64,000 nt of DNA from positions 1-64,000 of the forward strand of contig NZ_JAHLPW010000017.1 in the NCBI RefSeq assembly GCF_018918075.1. The letters are read 5' to 3'. Numbering within the stretch: the stretch's first letter is position 1; each line of letters starts with the position of its first letter. A model generated the notes under the pieces. The model made no database searches, was not told the DNA's origin, and saw only the letters and a list, made by a program, of their open reading frames with translations. This document shows positions 46,031-54,502 of this stretch, one piece after another. The position numbers and the translations under genes are program-made. The DNA comes from Virgibacillus sp. MSJ-26. Its GTDB lineage: Bacteria > Bacillota > Bacilli > Bacillales > Amphibacillaceae.

Positions 46031-46546
46031 TCATTCTTTAATGTCTTTTTTTATTTCTCCTACGACATGATTGAGTTCAGGTAAAATTAATCGATTCATT
46101 GCCAGCTTCACTGCTCCTGATGAGCCCGGCGTGGAAAAAATTGCTGTATGTTTATAAACACCTGCAATAGCGCGTGACATAATAGCAGCTGAACCGATAT
46201 CTTCTTGATAACTTAACATTCTAAATAACTCGCCAAATCCTGATAGTTCTTTTTCTAATAAACTTTGAACTGTTTCATAGGTGACATCCCGGTGAGATAT
46301 ACCCGTTCCTCCATTAATAAGTATCGCATCAATCTTTGGGTTTTCTGCCCCATTTTTTATTAACTCAGAAATCTTCTTTTTATCATCAGTCACTATATCT
46401 CTCATTTTTATTTTATGATTATTTTCGTTTAGCAGATCAAACATTAAGTTCCCACTTTTATCTGTTTCAGATGTTCGTGTATCACTCACTGTGATAATCA
46501 TACAATTAACTGGCTTTTTGTCTTTTTTGTGATTATGTACTGACAT
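46031..46546 (-). CDS. moaB: Molybdenum cofactor biosynthesis protein MoaB
   Basis: Molybdopterin adenylyltransferase-like protein, 171 residues, with ITVSDTRTSETDKSG, the ligand loop INGGTGISHRDVTYE and the FSTPGSSGAVKLAM segment. ATG follows AGAGGAGAG. Downstream of ackA and its terminator. No other moa genes lie in the window. Confidence 0.92.
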   Translation of the reverse strand: MSVHNHKKDKKPVNCMIITVSDTRTSETDKSGNLMFDLLNENNHKIKMRDIVTDDKKKISELIKNGAENPKIDAILINGGTGISHRDVTYETVQSLLEKELSGFGELFRMLSYQEDIGSAAIMSRAIAGVYKHTAIFSTPGSSGAVKLAMNRLILPELNHVVGEIKKDIKE

Positions 46547-46578
46547 ATGTACTCTCCTCTTTTTATTTAATTAAAACC

Positions 46579-46615
46579 TAAAAGGCTCTGGTATCTTTAA
46601 CATACCAGAGCCTTT
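46579..46615 (-). terminator. Terminator of ackA
   Basis: AAAGGCTCTGGTAT / ATACCAGAGCCTTT with a 9-base loop and TTTT tail, directly at the ackA stop. Confidence 0.92.
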
Positions 46616-46616
46616 A

Positions 46617-47801
46617 TTATTTTGCTAATCTAACTGTATCCCTTGCGATCATAACTTCTTCATCAGTAGGAATCACTATAACTTTAACAGGCGAATGAGC
46701 GTAGTTAATAAACGCCTCTTTTCCCCTTGTTTTATTTAATGCTGGATCCCAGTAAACACCCATAAATTCAAGTCCATTCAAAACACTCGCTCTAACTGTA
46801 TCACTATTTTCTCCTATACCTGCTGTAAAGATAATTGCATCTACACCGGACATCCGTGCGGCATATGATCCAATAAATTTGTGGATACGCTCAGCAAACA
46901 CATTAAGAGCAAGATCTGCCCGTGGATTTTCACCCGCTTCTTGCTCAATGTCTCTTAAATCACTGGAAAAACCTGATAAAGCAAGCATCCCACTTTCTTT
47001 ATTCAATACTTCTAGTACTTCTTCTGCTGTTTTACCCGTCTTTTCCATAATGTATGGAATTAATGCTGGATCAATATCTCCAGAACGAGTTCCCATTGTG
47101 ACACCTGCTAAAGGAGTAAAACCCATAGAGGTATCAAGTGACTTCCCACCCTCGATTGCTGTTATACTTGCTCCATTTCCTAAATGACAGGAAATTAAAC
47201 GTAATTGTTCTAATGGAACTCCAAGTAAATCTGCTGCACGTTCAGAGACATATTTATGAGACGTTCCATGGAAACCATATTTACGAATACCGTACTTTTT
47301 ATAATACTTGTAAGGTAAGCTATATAAGTATGATTCCTCTGGCATTGTTTGATGGAATGCCGTATCAAAGACAGCAACCATTGGGACCTCAGGTAATACT
47401 TCCTGGAAGGCTCTGATACCTGTTAAATTTGCTGGATTATGCAGTGGGGCCAGTTCAGATATTTCTTCTATTTGATGGATAACATTATCATTAATTTTAA
47501 CAGAGTCATTAAATCTTTCTGAACCGTGCACAATCCGATGACCAATCGCGTCAATTTCGTTTAATGATTGAATAATCCCTGAGGTTGTCAGGGAATCTAA
47601 TAGTTTTTTAACAGCAACTTCATGATCAGATATATTTAAAGTCTCTTTCTTCTCAACGTCATTAACTTTTATTTTAAAGACAGAGTCAGATAATCCGATT
47701 CTTTCAATTAGCCCTTTGGCTAATACTGTTTCCTCAGGCATTTTAAATAACTGAAATTTCAAAGATGAACTCCCAGCATTAATTGATAGTATTTTAGACA
47801 A
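46617..47801 (-). CDS. ackA: Acetate kinase
   Basis: Acetyl phosphate plus ADP to acetate plus ATP, the overflow route from acetyl-CoA. The 394 residues include [48 protein letters not shown] and TAGIGENS. I place the start at TTG 47801 (MSKILSIN), which matches other Bacillus AckA proteins and has AAGGAG 10 bases upstream; the ATG three codons earlier sits almost on that site. It lies directly after ytxK, the B. subtilis order. Confidence 0.95.
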   Translation of the reverse strand: MSKILSINAGSSSLKFQLFKMPEETVLAKGLIERIGLSDSVFKIKVNDVEKKETLNISDHEVAVKKLLDSLTTSGIIQSLNEIDAIGHRIVHGSERFNDSVKINDNVIHQIEEISELAPLHNPANLTGIRAFQEVLPEVPMVAVFDTAFHQTMPEESYLYSLPYKYYKKYGIRKYGFHGTSHKYVSERAADLLGVPLEQLRLISCHLGNGASITAIEGGKSLDTSMGFTPLAGVTMGTRSGDIDPALIPYIMEKTGKTAEEVLEVLNKESGMLALSGFSSDLRDIEQEAGENPRADLALNVFAERIHKFIGSYAARMSGVDAIIFTAGIGENSDTVRASVLNGLEFMGVYWDPALNKTRGKEAFINYAHSPVKVIVIPTDEEVMIARDTVRLAK

Positions 47802-47819
47802 GATAACCATGCTCCTTCA

Positions 47820-48809
47820 TTAACTGTTTAATTGGTTGTGAGAGAACCAGTTATTCATTTGTCGTAAAATATCTTCCATTGCAACCGTGTTTTTTAATGA
47901 AGGTAATTTTACGAGCAAAGGTTGTTTTGGTGCATTAGTGTTTACCCCTTTTTTCTGCAGAATTAAAATACTTTTTGCGTGCTGTTTAGATTTAAAAATC
48001 GTTTCAGGTAACTGAAGTAAGCCGACAATATGTGCGTGATTATGGATGAAAGCATGAAGCTTATCAGCTTGGTCACTTTCAAACAAAGTATCAGGGACAA
48101 TTAGAACTAAATATCCACCGTTCTGGGTATAATTCATGGACTGTTCAATAAGTAAATGATGTGCGTAGGAATGACCCTCGTCAGCTTTTAATTCGAATTC
48201 AGTTGCTCTAATATCATCCGGATAATAGCCTACCGGTAAATCAGCAACCACCACATCTACAGGATCTAATAAAAACGGTCGCAAACTATCTTGTTGGAAA
48301 AATTCCACGTCAATTTTTTGCAAATTAGCACTTGCTAGTGCCAAATGAAGTAACGACCCGTCAATTTCACTGGCAAAAGCCTCTACTTGCTTTTCTAACG
48401 TTCCAACGACAGTTAATAATAAATTACCTGTACCACAAACTGGATCAAACATCCGAAACGTTTCTTTATTAGCTGTTAATTTTTCCACAAGATATTTAAC
48501 CAATAAAGCCACAGTTTCCGGTGTCATCAGGTGGTGCTGTTGTGTTGAGTCTTTCATTCCTTTTAATATGGCCAATTGAATGGCTTTACGAATTTGTTCT
48601 CGATTATAGGTGTCTATATGAATACTTTTTAAGTTTTCCTCGAGTTTATGGGTCAGCAGATCGTCCATTTCTGGTGAAGTCTCACCAAAAAATAACGTTT
48701 CTAAAGCCATTGACAAGCTATCCAAGTATGGTTCATTTTCATGTTGTTGTATTGTGTTTGTTGTTTCATCTAACCAATTAAAAATTATTTCTACATTCGA
48801 TTTATCCAT
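47820..48809 (-). CDS. ytxK: Class I SAM-dependent methyltransferase YtxK
   Basis: N6-adenine-methyltransferase-like protein, 329 residues, equal to YtxK of B. subtilis. Helical N-terminal region (about 1-110), SAM motif FDPVCGTGNLLLTVVGTL, and ADLPVGYYP in place of the NPPY catalytic motif. DLPVGYY suggests loss or change of base-flipping methylation activity. ATG 48809 follows GAGAGGG. Cotranscribed with ackA (gap 18 bases). Role unknown; not a restriction system, as no partner is present. Confidence 0.88.
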   Translation of the reverse strand: MDKSNVEIIFNWLDETTNTIQQHENEPYLDSLSMALETLFFGETSPEMDDLLTHKLEENLKSIHIDTYNREQIRKAIQLAILKGMKDSTQQHHLMTPETVALLVKYLVEKLTANKETFRMFDPVCGTGNLLLTVVGTLEKQVEAFASEIDGSLLHLALASANLQKIDVEFFQQDSLRPFLLDPVDVVVADLPVGYYPDDIRATEFELKADEGHSYAHHLLIEQSMNYTQNGGYLVLIVPDTLFESDQADKLHAFIHNHAHIVGLLQLPETIFKSKQHAKSILILQKKGVNTNAPKQPLLVKLPSLKNTVAMEDILRQMNNWFSHNQLNS

Positions 48810-49011
48810 TTTTAAAACCCTCTCTTCTAGACAAAATACAAGCAACTGGTTGCTCTTAGCCTCGTTAAAAAATGTATGATTAGAGCAAATATTTATTGAC
48901 CTTATTAATCATTCGCTGTATCTACCTTATCAACCAGAAACACTATTTTATCAAATAGTTTATTGCTTGCATAATTTTAGAAGGTTAAAGATGGACCATT
49001 TCACAATATTA

Positions 49012-49044
49012 AGTCTCCCCCTTAGAACAACTAAGAGAGAGACT
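49012..49044 (-). terminator. Hairpin after tpx
   Basis: Fourteen-base arms AGTCTCTCTCTTAG / CTAAGGGGGAGACT with a 5-base loop; the T-run is weak. Confidence 0.65.
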
Positions 49045-49056
49045 TGTAACTGCTAG

Positions 49057-49557
49057 TCATTTTGCCTTTTTAGCTTGAGCTAAAGCCTCGTCATAATTCG
49101 GGTGATCGGTCACTTCATCAACATATTCAACATAAGTTATTTTATCCTCTGAATCAACGATAAATATAGCCCTAGCCAGCAAACGTAATTCCTTAATTAG
49201 AACACCATATTTTTCTCCAAAATCAGCATTACGATGATCAGAAAACAAATCAACATTTTTTACGTCATTGACTTCACGCCATCTGGCTTGTGCAAAAGGC
49301 AAGTCCATACTAATCGTTAAGACATTAACGTTATCCAGTTTTTCAGCTTCGTCATTAAAACGCTTTGTTTGTTTTGAACATACGCCAGTATCTACAGATG
49401 GAACGACACTAATGAGTTTTACTTTCCCCTCATAATCCTTCGAACTAACTTCCTTTAAATCATTTGACAAGACTGTAAAGTCAGGTGCTTGATCCCCAAC
49501 TTTTAATTCATTACCAACTAATGTAACTGCTTCTTGTTGGAATGTAACTTGTACCAT
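49057..49557 (-). CDS. tpx: Thiol peroxidase (Tpx) lacking the resolving cysteine
   Basis: Thioredoxin-fold peroxidase that reduces lipid and hydrogen peroxides. The 166 residues match Tpx, with peroxidatic Cys60 in VPSVDTGVCSKQT and the DLPFAQARW segment. In atypical 2-Cys Tpx the next residue is the resolving Cys; here it is Arg94 (codon CGT, one base from TGT), and Cys60 is the only cysteine. ATG 49557 is preferred over ATG 49566 for its spacing from GGGGAGG. Monocistronic between ytxK and gerW. Confidence 0.93.
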   Translation of the reverse strand: MVQVTFQQEAVTLVGNELKVGDQAPDFTVLSNDLKEVSSKDYEGKVKLISVVPSVDTGVCSKQTKRFNDEAEKLDNVNVLTISMDLPFAQARWREVNDVKNVDLFSDHRNADFGEKYGVLIKELRLLARAIFIVDSEDKITYVEYVDEVTDHPNYDEALAQAKKAK

Positions 49558-49660
49558 TTTTTTCATTCCTCCCCTTGTCTAGATTATACCCTTTAATTAT
49601 GAATAATAAGCGTCAACTTGTCCAATAAAGTGCAATGTTTCACAACAACTATGAAACATA

Positions 49661-50101
49661 CTAAATCTCAAAATTAGTTGACTCTGACACACCCTTTTTC
49701 TTAGGTTTACTTTGATGATTCGTTTCTTTTAAAATTTGCTGTATTTTGTCCACTGCTTTAGGGGCAAAATCAATCATCTTTTCATAAATGTGAATATTTT
49801 CATCCAAATGAACCATTTTTACACCTTTAGAATTTACAACAAGAAATGCGATAGGAGTTATTGATACACCACCACCGCTTCCTCCTCCAAAAGGCAACAC
49901 TTCTTCATTATCTGAAGATGATTGACCTGCCTCAAATTCACTCCCCCCAGCTGCAAAACCGAATCCCAATTTTGACACTGGAATTATGACACTGCCATCA
50001 GGTGATTCCACAGGATCACCAATAATTGTATTAACATCAATCATATCTTTTAAGTTTTCCATTGCCGTTGTCATTAATCCTTGTATTGGATGTTCTTCCA
50101 T
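49661..50101 (-). CDS. ytfJ: Spore protein GerW (YtfJ family)
   Basis: 146 residues of the GerW/YtfJ family, required for normal spore germination properties in Bacillus. It has an N-terminal HPIQGLMTTAMENLKDMIDV, PVSKLGFGFAAGGSEF, a glycine-rich loop (LPFGGGSGGGVSITP) and PIAFLVVNSKGVKMV. ATG 50101 is behind GAGGAGGG. Same order as ytfI-ytfJ in B. subtilis, 40 bases after the DUF2953 gene. Lysine-rich C-terminus. Confidence 0.92.
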   Translation of the reverse strand: MEEHPIQGLMTTAMENLKDMIDVNTIIGDPVESPDGSVIIPVSKLGFGFAAGGSEFEAGQSSSDNEEVLPFGGGSGGGVSITPIAFLVVNSKGVKMVHLDENIHIYEKMIDFAPKAVDKIQQILKETNHQSKPKKKGVSESTNFEI

Positions 50102-50141
50102 GTAATAACCCTCCTCTAAGTTGATTAAATAAAACTTTAAT

Positions 50142-50735
50142 TTAGTCGGTTTGTTTTGTTTTACTAGCGCCAATCATTTTTATTAATATGAATATAGCTT
50201 TAACTATTTTAATCGAAAAAATGCACATAAAATCAGATTTAAACACTTTATGTTGAAAATAAGGAACAAGCCCTATTTGCGGCTGACAGTACAAGGTGTT
50301 AAGCAAATGTGTTGAACGCTCAACTGCTCCTTTAACTGCCCATAAGCCTCCTGAAATAAGTCCAGTTGAACTAGCATCACCTGTACCTAAATAGGTAATC
50401 CAATCGAGCTTATGTATCATAGTATTCCTTATTAATAATTCTCCCACTTGTTTTATCTCTTTTAAAAATTGAACTACGTCACAAAACCCTTTATCTATTT
50501 TTTTATTCTTCAAGCCCGTTACGTATTCAACAAGGTGTTCATCAATAATAGATGGCTCTATATCGTCTATACTGTCCCACCTTTTTTCATAAATCTTCAA
50601 TTTTAGGAGTGATATCCTAATGGAAGCGAACGGTTGTCCATTTATAAAACTTAGATGAACATTGACATATATCGGAAAAAAAATAATAAAAACAATTAGT
50701 ATCAATAAAATTATTAAACTAATTAATATGATCAT
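50142..50735 (-). CDS. ytfI: DUF2953 membrane protein (YtfI-like)
   Basis: 197 residues with one strong N-terminal membrane segment (MIILISLIILLILIVFIIFF) and a cytoplasmic or cortex-facing remainder containing LGTGDASSTGLISGGLWAVKG, the conserved DUF2953 element. It is a partner gene of gerW/ytfJ in Bacillus, so a sporulation role is likely. ATG 50735 follows GGAG at 8 bases; the frame upstream runs into the nadK promoter region and is not used. Divergent from nadK. Confidence 0.8.
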   Translation of the reverse strand: MIILISLIILLILIVFIIFFPIYVNVHLSFINGQPFASIRISLLKLKIYEKRWDSIDDIEPSIIDEHLVEYVTGLKNKKIDKGFCDVVQFLKEIKQVGELLIRNTMIHKLDWITYLGTGDASSTGLISGGLWAVKGAVERSTHLLNTLYCQPQIGLVPYFQHKVFKSDFMCIFSIKIVKAIFILIKMIGASKTKQTD

Positions 50736-50790
50736 CAAAGCCACTCCAAATATTAGTTGCCTATAGTTTGCTACATCCCCGTTATTTTTA

Positions 50791-50833
50791 ATCATTATCT
50801 GTTTAATATTAGGAGAATTAAACAGATAATGAT
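50791..50833. other. Perfect 16-bp inverted repeat upstream of nadK
   Basis: ATCATTATCTGTTTAA (50791-50806) and TTAAACAGATAATGAT (50818-50833) around an 11-base loop containing AGGAGA. There is no T-run on either side, so it is not an ordinary terminator. Both arms contain GATAATGAT-like hexamers resembling Fur-type sites. Confidence 0.75.
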
Positions 50834-50869
50834 AATATGAAATTACAAGTTTTAGAGGAGGCAAGATCC

Positions 50870-51670
50870 ATGACAGACAGGAAGAGTATTTTTTTCTACT
50901 ATAAACCCGAAGATAGGTTAAACAAAAAATTGGAACCTCTATTTGATTTAGCAGCCAACAATGGATTTAAAATTGTAAATGACGCAAAAGAGGCCAATAT
51001 TATTATCAGTATTGGCGGAGATGGTGCGTTCTTACAAGCTGTGCGCAAAACGGGCTTTAGGCAGGATTGTCTCTACGCCGGCATCACACGTGAAGATGAA
51101 TCAGGACTATACTGTGATTTTGAATTAGATAACTTTGACAAAATGATAGAAACTATGCAGTACGCTCCACTAGAAGTTCGTCGTTTTCCAGTTATTGATG
51201 TTTGTATTAATAATGAATCTTCTTTTAAGTGCATTAATGAAGTAAGTATCCGATCACAAATCATTAAAACAATTGTCATTGATGTCATGATAGATGATAT
51301 GTTTTTCGAAACATTTCGAGGTGACGGGCTAATTGTTGCAACGCCTACAGGTAGTACAGGGTATAATAAATCAACAAATGGAGCCGTTATTGATCCATTG
51401 ATTCCATGTTTTCAAGTGTCGGAATTGGCTTCTTTAAATAATAATCGCTATCGTACCTTAGGTTCATCCTTTATTCTGAGCAAAGGACGTGCCTTAGAAT
51501 TAGACATCATTCAAGACGGCAATGACTACCCAATCATAGGACTCGACAATGAAGCTTATTCAATTAAAAACATTAAAAATATCACAGTAACCATGGATGA
51601 CAGCGTCATTAAAACCGTAAAACTAAAAGATAACTCATACTGGAACCGTGTAAGAAAAACTTTTCTGTAG
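50870..51670 (+). CDS. nadK: NAD kinase
   Basis: Phosphorylates NAD to NADP. The 266 residues carry ISIGGDGAFLQAV, the CINEVSIRS segment and DGLIVATPTGSTGYN. B. subtilis has two NAD kinases; this is the second type (YtdI/PpnKB) by neighbourhood beside ytfI and sspA. ATG 50870 follows GAGGAGGC; an ATG 11 codons upstream lies inside the leader. Preceded by an unusual hairpin and followed by a terminator. Confidence 0.95.
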   Translation: MTDRKSIFFYYKPEDRLNKKLEPLFDLAANNGFKIVNDAKEANIIISIGGDGAFLQAVRKTGFRQDCLYAGITREDESGLYCDFELDNFDKMIETMQYAPLEVRRFPVIDVCINNESSFKCINEVSIRSQIIKTIVIDVMIDDMFFETFRGDGLIVATPTGSTGYNKSTNGAVIDPLIPCFQVSELASLNNNRYRTLGSSFILSKGRALELDIIQDGNDYPIIGLDNEAYSIKNIKNITVTMDDSVIKTVKLKDNSYWNRVRKTFL

Positions 51671-51682
51671 TTCAACAAACTT

Positions 51683-51728
51683 AAAGGACTATTCTCAGTG
51701 AAGAGAATAGTCCTTATCCATCATTTTT
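51683..51728. terminator. Bidirectional terminator between nadK and sspA
   Basis: AAGGACTATTCTC and GAGAATAGTCCTT arms around a short loop. T-rich sequence is close on both sides. Confidence 0.8.
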
Positions 51729-51733
51729 AAGTT

Positions 51734-51937
51734 TTATTGATTTGAGTAACCACTATATTGTTGTTCAGCCATTTGAACAAGACGTTTAGTAATTTCTCCA
51801 CCTACTGATCCATTAGATCTTGAAGTGGAATCTGCACCAAGCTGTACGCCAAATTCAGAAGCAATCTCTGTTTTCATTTGTTCTAGAGCCTGCTCTGCTC
51901 CTGGTACTACTAATTGGTTAGAACTATTGTTAGCCAT
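51734..51937 (-). CDS. sspA: Alpha/beta-type small acid-soluble spore protein
   Basis: DNA-coating spore protein of 67 residues that protects DNA against UV and heat and is degraded at germination. Signature motifs: [20 protein letters not shown] with the GPR protease site (TEIASEF) and [21 protein letters not shown] 51937 follows AAGGAGGTGAG. A forespore sigma-G-like promoter lies upstream. Placement beside thiI matches sspA in B. subtilis. Confidence 0.95.
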   Translation of the reverse strand: MANNSSNQLVVPGAEQALEQMKTEIASEFGVQLGADSTSRSNGSVGGEITKRLVQMAEQQYSGYSNQ

Positions 51938-51962
51938 GTTCTCACCTCCTTGGTACACCTTA

Positions 51963-51991
51963 TATTGTGTACTTAGGAAGGATTTCATTCA
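51963..51991 (-). promoter_or_regulatory. Possible sigma-G promoter of sspA
   Basis: Minus-strand TGAATG (51986-51991) and CACAATA (51963-51969) with a 16-base spacer. It resembles the sigma-G pattern, but the spacer is short and the -10 imperfect. Confidence 0.35.
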
Positions 51992-52048
51992 CTTAAATTT
52001 TTGGTAAGTCTTGTAAACGATAAAACGATCTTATAATCAATTTTTTCT

Positions 52049-53254
52049 TTATAATAAATCTTTGAAAGCATCTTCTTCATTTTTATGATCATTAACTTTA
52101 ATTAACTTACTCTCTTCCACAGCGGTTCCAAGCAACTGCTTATAATCCATTTTAGCTTCGAACTGATTTACTTTGTCACGTCTTGGTCTTGTTTTAGGTG
52201 ACTTAGGAACAAATACCGTACAACAATCCTCGTATGGTCTAATTGAAATATCGTAAGTCCCAATATCTTTTGATATGTTTATAATTTCACTTTTGTCCAT
52301 AGCGACTAATGGACGAAGAATAGGATAATTAGTCACCTCATTAATCGCATTCATACTTTCCATCGTTTGACTTGCTACTTGTCCAAGACTTTCTCCAATC
52401 GTGATTGATAAAATCCCTTCTTTTTCACAAATTGCTTCACTAATTCGCATCATCATCCGTCTCATGACTGTCATGGCATAGGCTTCAGGAATTTCTTTAA
52501 AAATTGCTTGTTGCAATTCAGTAAATGGAACAATATGAATCTTCACTTGATGACCGAAAGTCATTAATTCTTTAGCTAAATCAATAACCTTTTGTTTGGC
52601 TCGTTCACTTGTGTAAGGTGGCGAGTGAAAATGGACTGCCTCGATTTCAACTCCCCGCTTCATTGCAAGATATCCTGCCACTGGGCTATCAATACCACCT
52701 GATAGCATTAATAACGTCTTTCCAGCTGTTTTAACTGGTAATCCACCTGCCCCTTCAATCACACTTGAAGTTATATACGTTGCTTCCACTCGAATTTCTA
52801 CTTTAATTATGACATCTGGGTCATGTACATCGACAGTATAACCAGTTGAATTCTTCAATAAATGTGCACCTAACTTTTGATTCATTTCCTGTGACTGGAT
52901 GGGAAACTCCTTATTTGCACGCCTAACTTCTACTTTAAAAGTTGTTCCTGATGGATGATCAAGCAGTGTCTTTAATACCGTTTCATTGATTATTTCTAAT
53001 TCATTGTCTACTTTAACTGCCAAACTCAGACTATGAATTCCGAATATTCGACGGCATTTTTCTATAATTGGTTCCGGGTCTTCTCCATTAAGTAAGATAA
53101 ACATTCTTCCTTGTGTTTTCTTAACCTGAACCTCTGGGAAATCCATTAATTGGTGTCTAATATTATTTTGAAGTTGGTTTATAAACGTTCTTTGATTTCT
53201 GCCTTTTAATGCTAACTCGCCATAGCGAATCAATATATGGTCATATTTCATCAT
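52049..53254 (-). CDS. thiI: tRNA 4-thiouridine synthase ThiI
   Basis: Transfers sulfur to tRNA U8 and to the thiazole carrier ThiS. The 401 residues include an N-terminal NFLD/THUMP region (GELALKGRN, about 1-165) and the PP-loop AANH domain (LLMLSGGIDSPVAGYLAMKRG). It lacks the C-terminal rhodanese domain, as in Bacillus, where the paired cysteine desulfurase delivers sulfur directly. It starts 3 bases after the desulfurase stop; the GGAG of that gene's last codons is its ribosome site. Confidence 0.96.
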   Translation of the reverse strand: MMKYDHILIRYGELALKGRNQRTFINQLQNNIRHQLMDFPEVQVKKTQGRMFILLNGEDPEPIIEKCRRIFGIHSLSLAVKVDNELEIINETVLKTLLDHPSGTTFKVEVRRANKEFPIQSQEMNQKLGAHLLKNSTGYTVDVHDPDVIIKVEIRVEATYITSSVIEGAGGLPVKTAGKTLLMLSGGIDSPVAGYLAMKRGVEIEAVHFHSPPYTSERAKQKVIDLAKELMTFGHQVKIHIVPFTELQQAIFKEIPEAYAMTVMRRMMMRISEAICEKEGILSITIGESLGQVASQTMESMNAINEVTNYPILRPLVAMDKSEIINISKDIGTYDISIRPYEDCCTVFVPKSPKTRPRRDKVNQFEAKMDYKQLLGTAVEESKLIKVNDHKNEEDAFKDLL

Positions 53255-53257
53255 AAT

Positions 53258-54397
53258 CTACTCCATTATTAGTTTTAATTGATTAACTATTTTCTTAAAA
53301 ATATTTAAAAACGTATTTATATCGTCTTCTGTTGTTTGATAAGACATACTAATTCTTAAAGCTGTTGTAGCTCGTTCAGAACTAAAGCCACAGGCCGTTA
53401 AAACACGGCTTTCAACATTATTTTTGGAAGAACACGCTGATTTTGTCGATATAAAAATATGTTCTTCACCGAGTGAATGAATAATGACTTCAGGTTTTAA
53501 TCCTAAAACAGAGATATTCATTAAATGGGGAGCCCCATTTAATGGTGTATTGATAATAACCCCTTTTATTTCCCCGAGTTCTTGTCGTAAATGATTGTTT
53601 AAATCGGTTATTTTATCTATATTCATCTTCATATTTTCCATACTCATTCTCAATGCTTTTACTAAGGATACAGCACCAGCTAAATTTTCAGTACCTGATC
53701 GATAGAATTCTTCCTGTCCCCCTCCATGTAAAAGAGGATGTAGTGTGACTCCCTCGCCAACATATAATATTCCTGTCCCCTTTAATCCGTGGATTTTATG
53801 GCCAGACATCGTACACAAATCAATACCATATTTTTTGAAGTTTAATGATATTTTACCTAAACCTTGCACATAATCAACGTGAAAAAACAATTTTGGATGC
53901 TCTTTGGCAATTTCACCTATCTCTTCGATGGGCTGAATGGTTCCTAACTCATTATTCACATGCATAATACTGATTAAAATTGTATCTTTACGAATAGACT
54001 TTTGTAATTCAGTAAGTGAAACAATCCCTTCTTCATTTACAGGCAAATAGGTAACCTTAAAACCTAATTTTTCTAGACTTTGACAAGCCTCATAAACAGA
54101 TGGATGTTCAGTTTGCGAAGTTATAATATGTTTACCACGATTTTGATGTTCAAGTGCAATACCTTTAATAGCTAAGTTATTACCTTCTGTACCTCCAGAA
54201 GTAAATACGATTTCCCTCTTGTTGACCCCTAGTAATTCGGCAGCTTGTTCTCGTGCTCTTGTCAAAAGAGTCTCTGTTCTGCCTCCCAACTGATGGATGG
54301 AAGATGGATTAGCAAAAAATTGAGTTGATGCATTTTGAAAGCTTTCCAATACTTCAGGGTACGGTTGCGTTGTTGCACTATTATCTAAATATATCAT
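53258..54397 (-). CDS. Cysteine desulfurase (NifZ/IscS-like, ThiI partner)
   Basis: PLP enzyme that takes sulfur from cysteine for ThiI. The 379 residues include YLDNSATTQPYPEVL, TSGGTEGNNLAI, the PLP-Lys in MSGHKIHGLKGTG and the catalytic Cys loop STKSACSSKN. ATG 54397 has GGAG 8 bases upstream; the GTG nine bases earlier overlaps that site. It precedes thiI with almost no gap, the arrangement of the dedicated tRNA-thiolation desulfurase NifZ in B. subtilis, rather than the isc/suf cluster enzyme. Confidence 0.93.
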   Translation of the reverse strand: MIYLDNSATTQPYPEVLESFQNASTQFFANPSSIHQLGGRTETLLTRAREQAAELLGVNKREIVFTSGGTEGNNLAIKGIALEHQNRGKHIITSQTEHPSVYEACQSLEKLGFKVTYLPVNEEGIVSLTELQKSIRKDTILISIMHVNNELGTIQPIEEIGEIAKEHPKLFFHVDYVQGLGKISLNFKKYGIDLCTMSGHKIHGLKGTGILYVGEGVTLHPLLHGGGQEEFYRSGTENLAGAVSLVKALRMSMENMKMNIDKITDLNNHLRQELGEIKGVIINTPLNGAPHLMNISVLGLKPEVIIHSLGEEHIFISTKSACSSKNNVESRVLTACGFSSERATTALRISMSYQTTEDDINTFLNIFKKIVNQLKLIME

Positions 54398-54502
54398 TTG
54401 AAACACTCCAACTAATTAACTTTTTAAATAAGAGAAGGCTGACTTTGAAGAGGTGTACGTCACCTATTCTAAAGCAGCCTTTCGAGCCATTCAAATTATT
54501 AT

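Noticed and set aside
47820..48809. Restriction-modification methyltransferase
   Set aside because: The protein is YtxK in its usual place by ackA, has DLPVGYY instead of NPPY, and no restriction or specificity gene is near.
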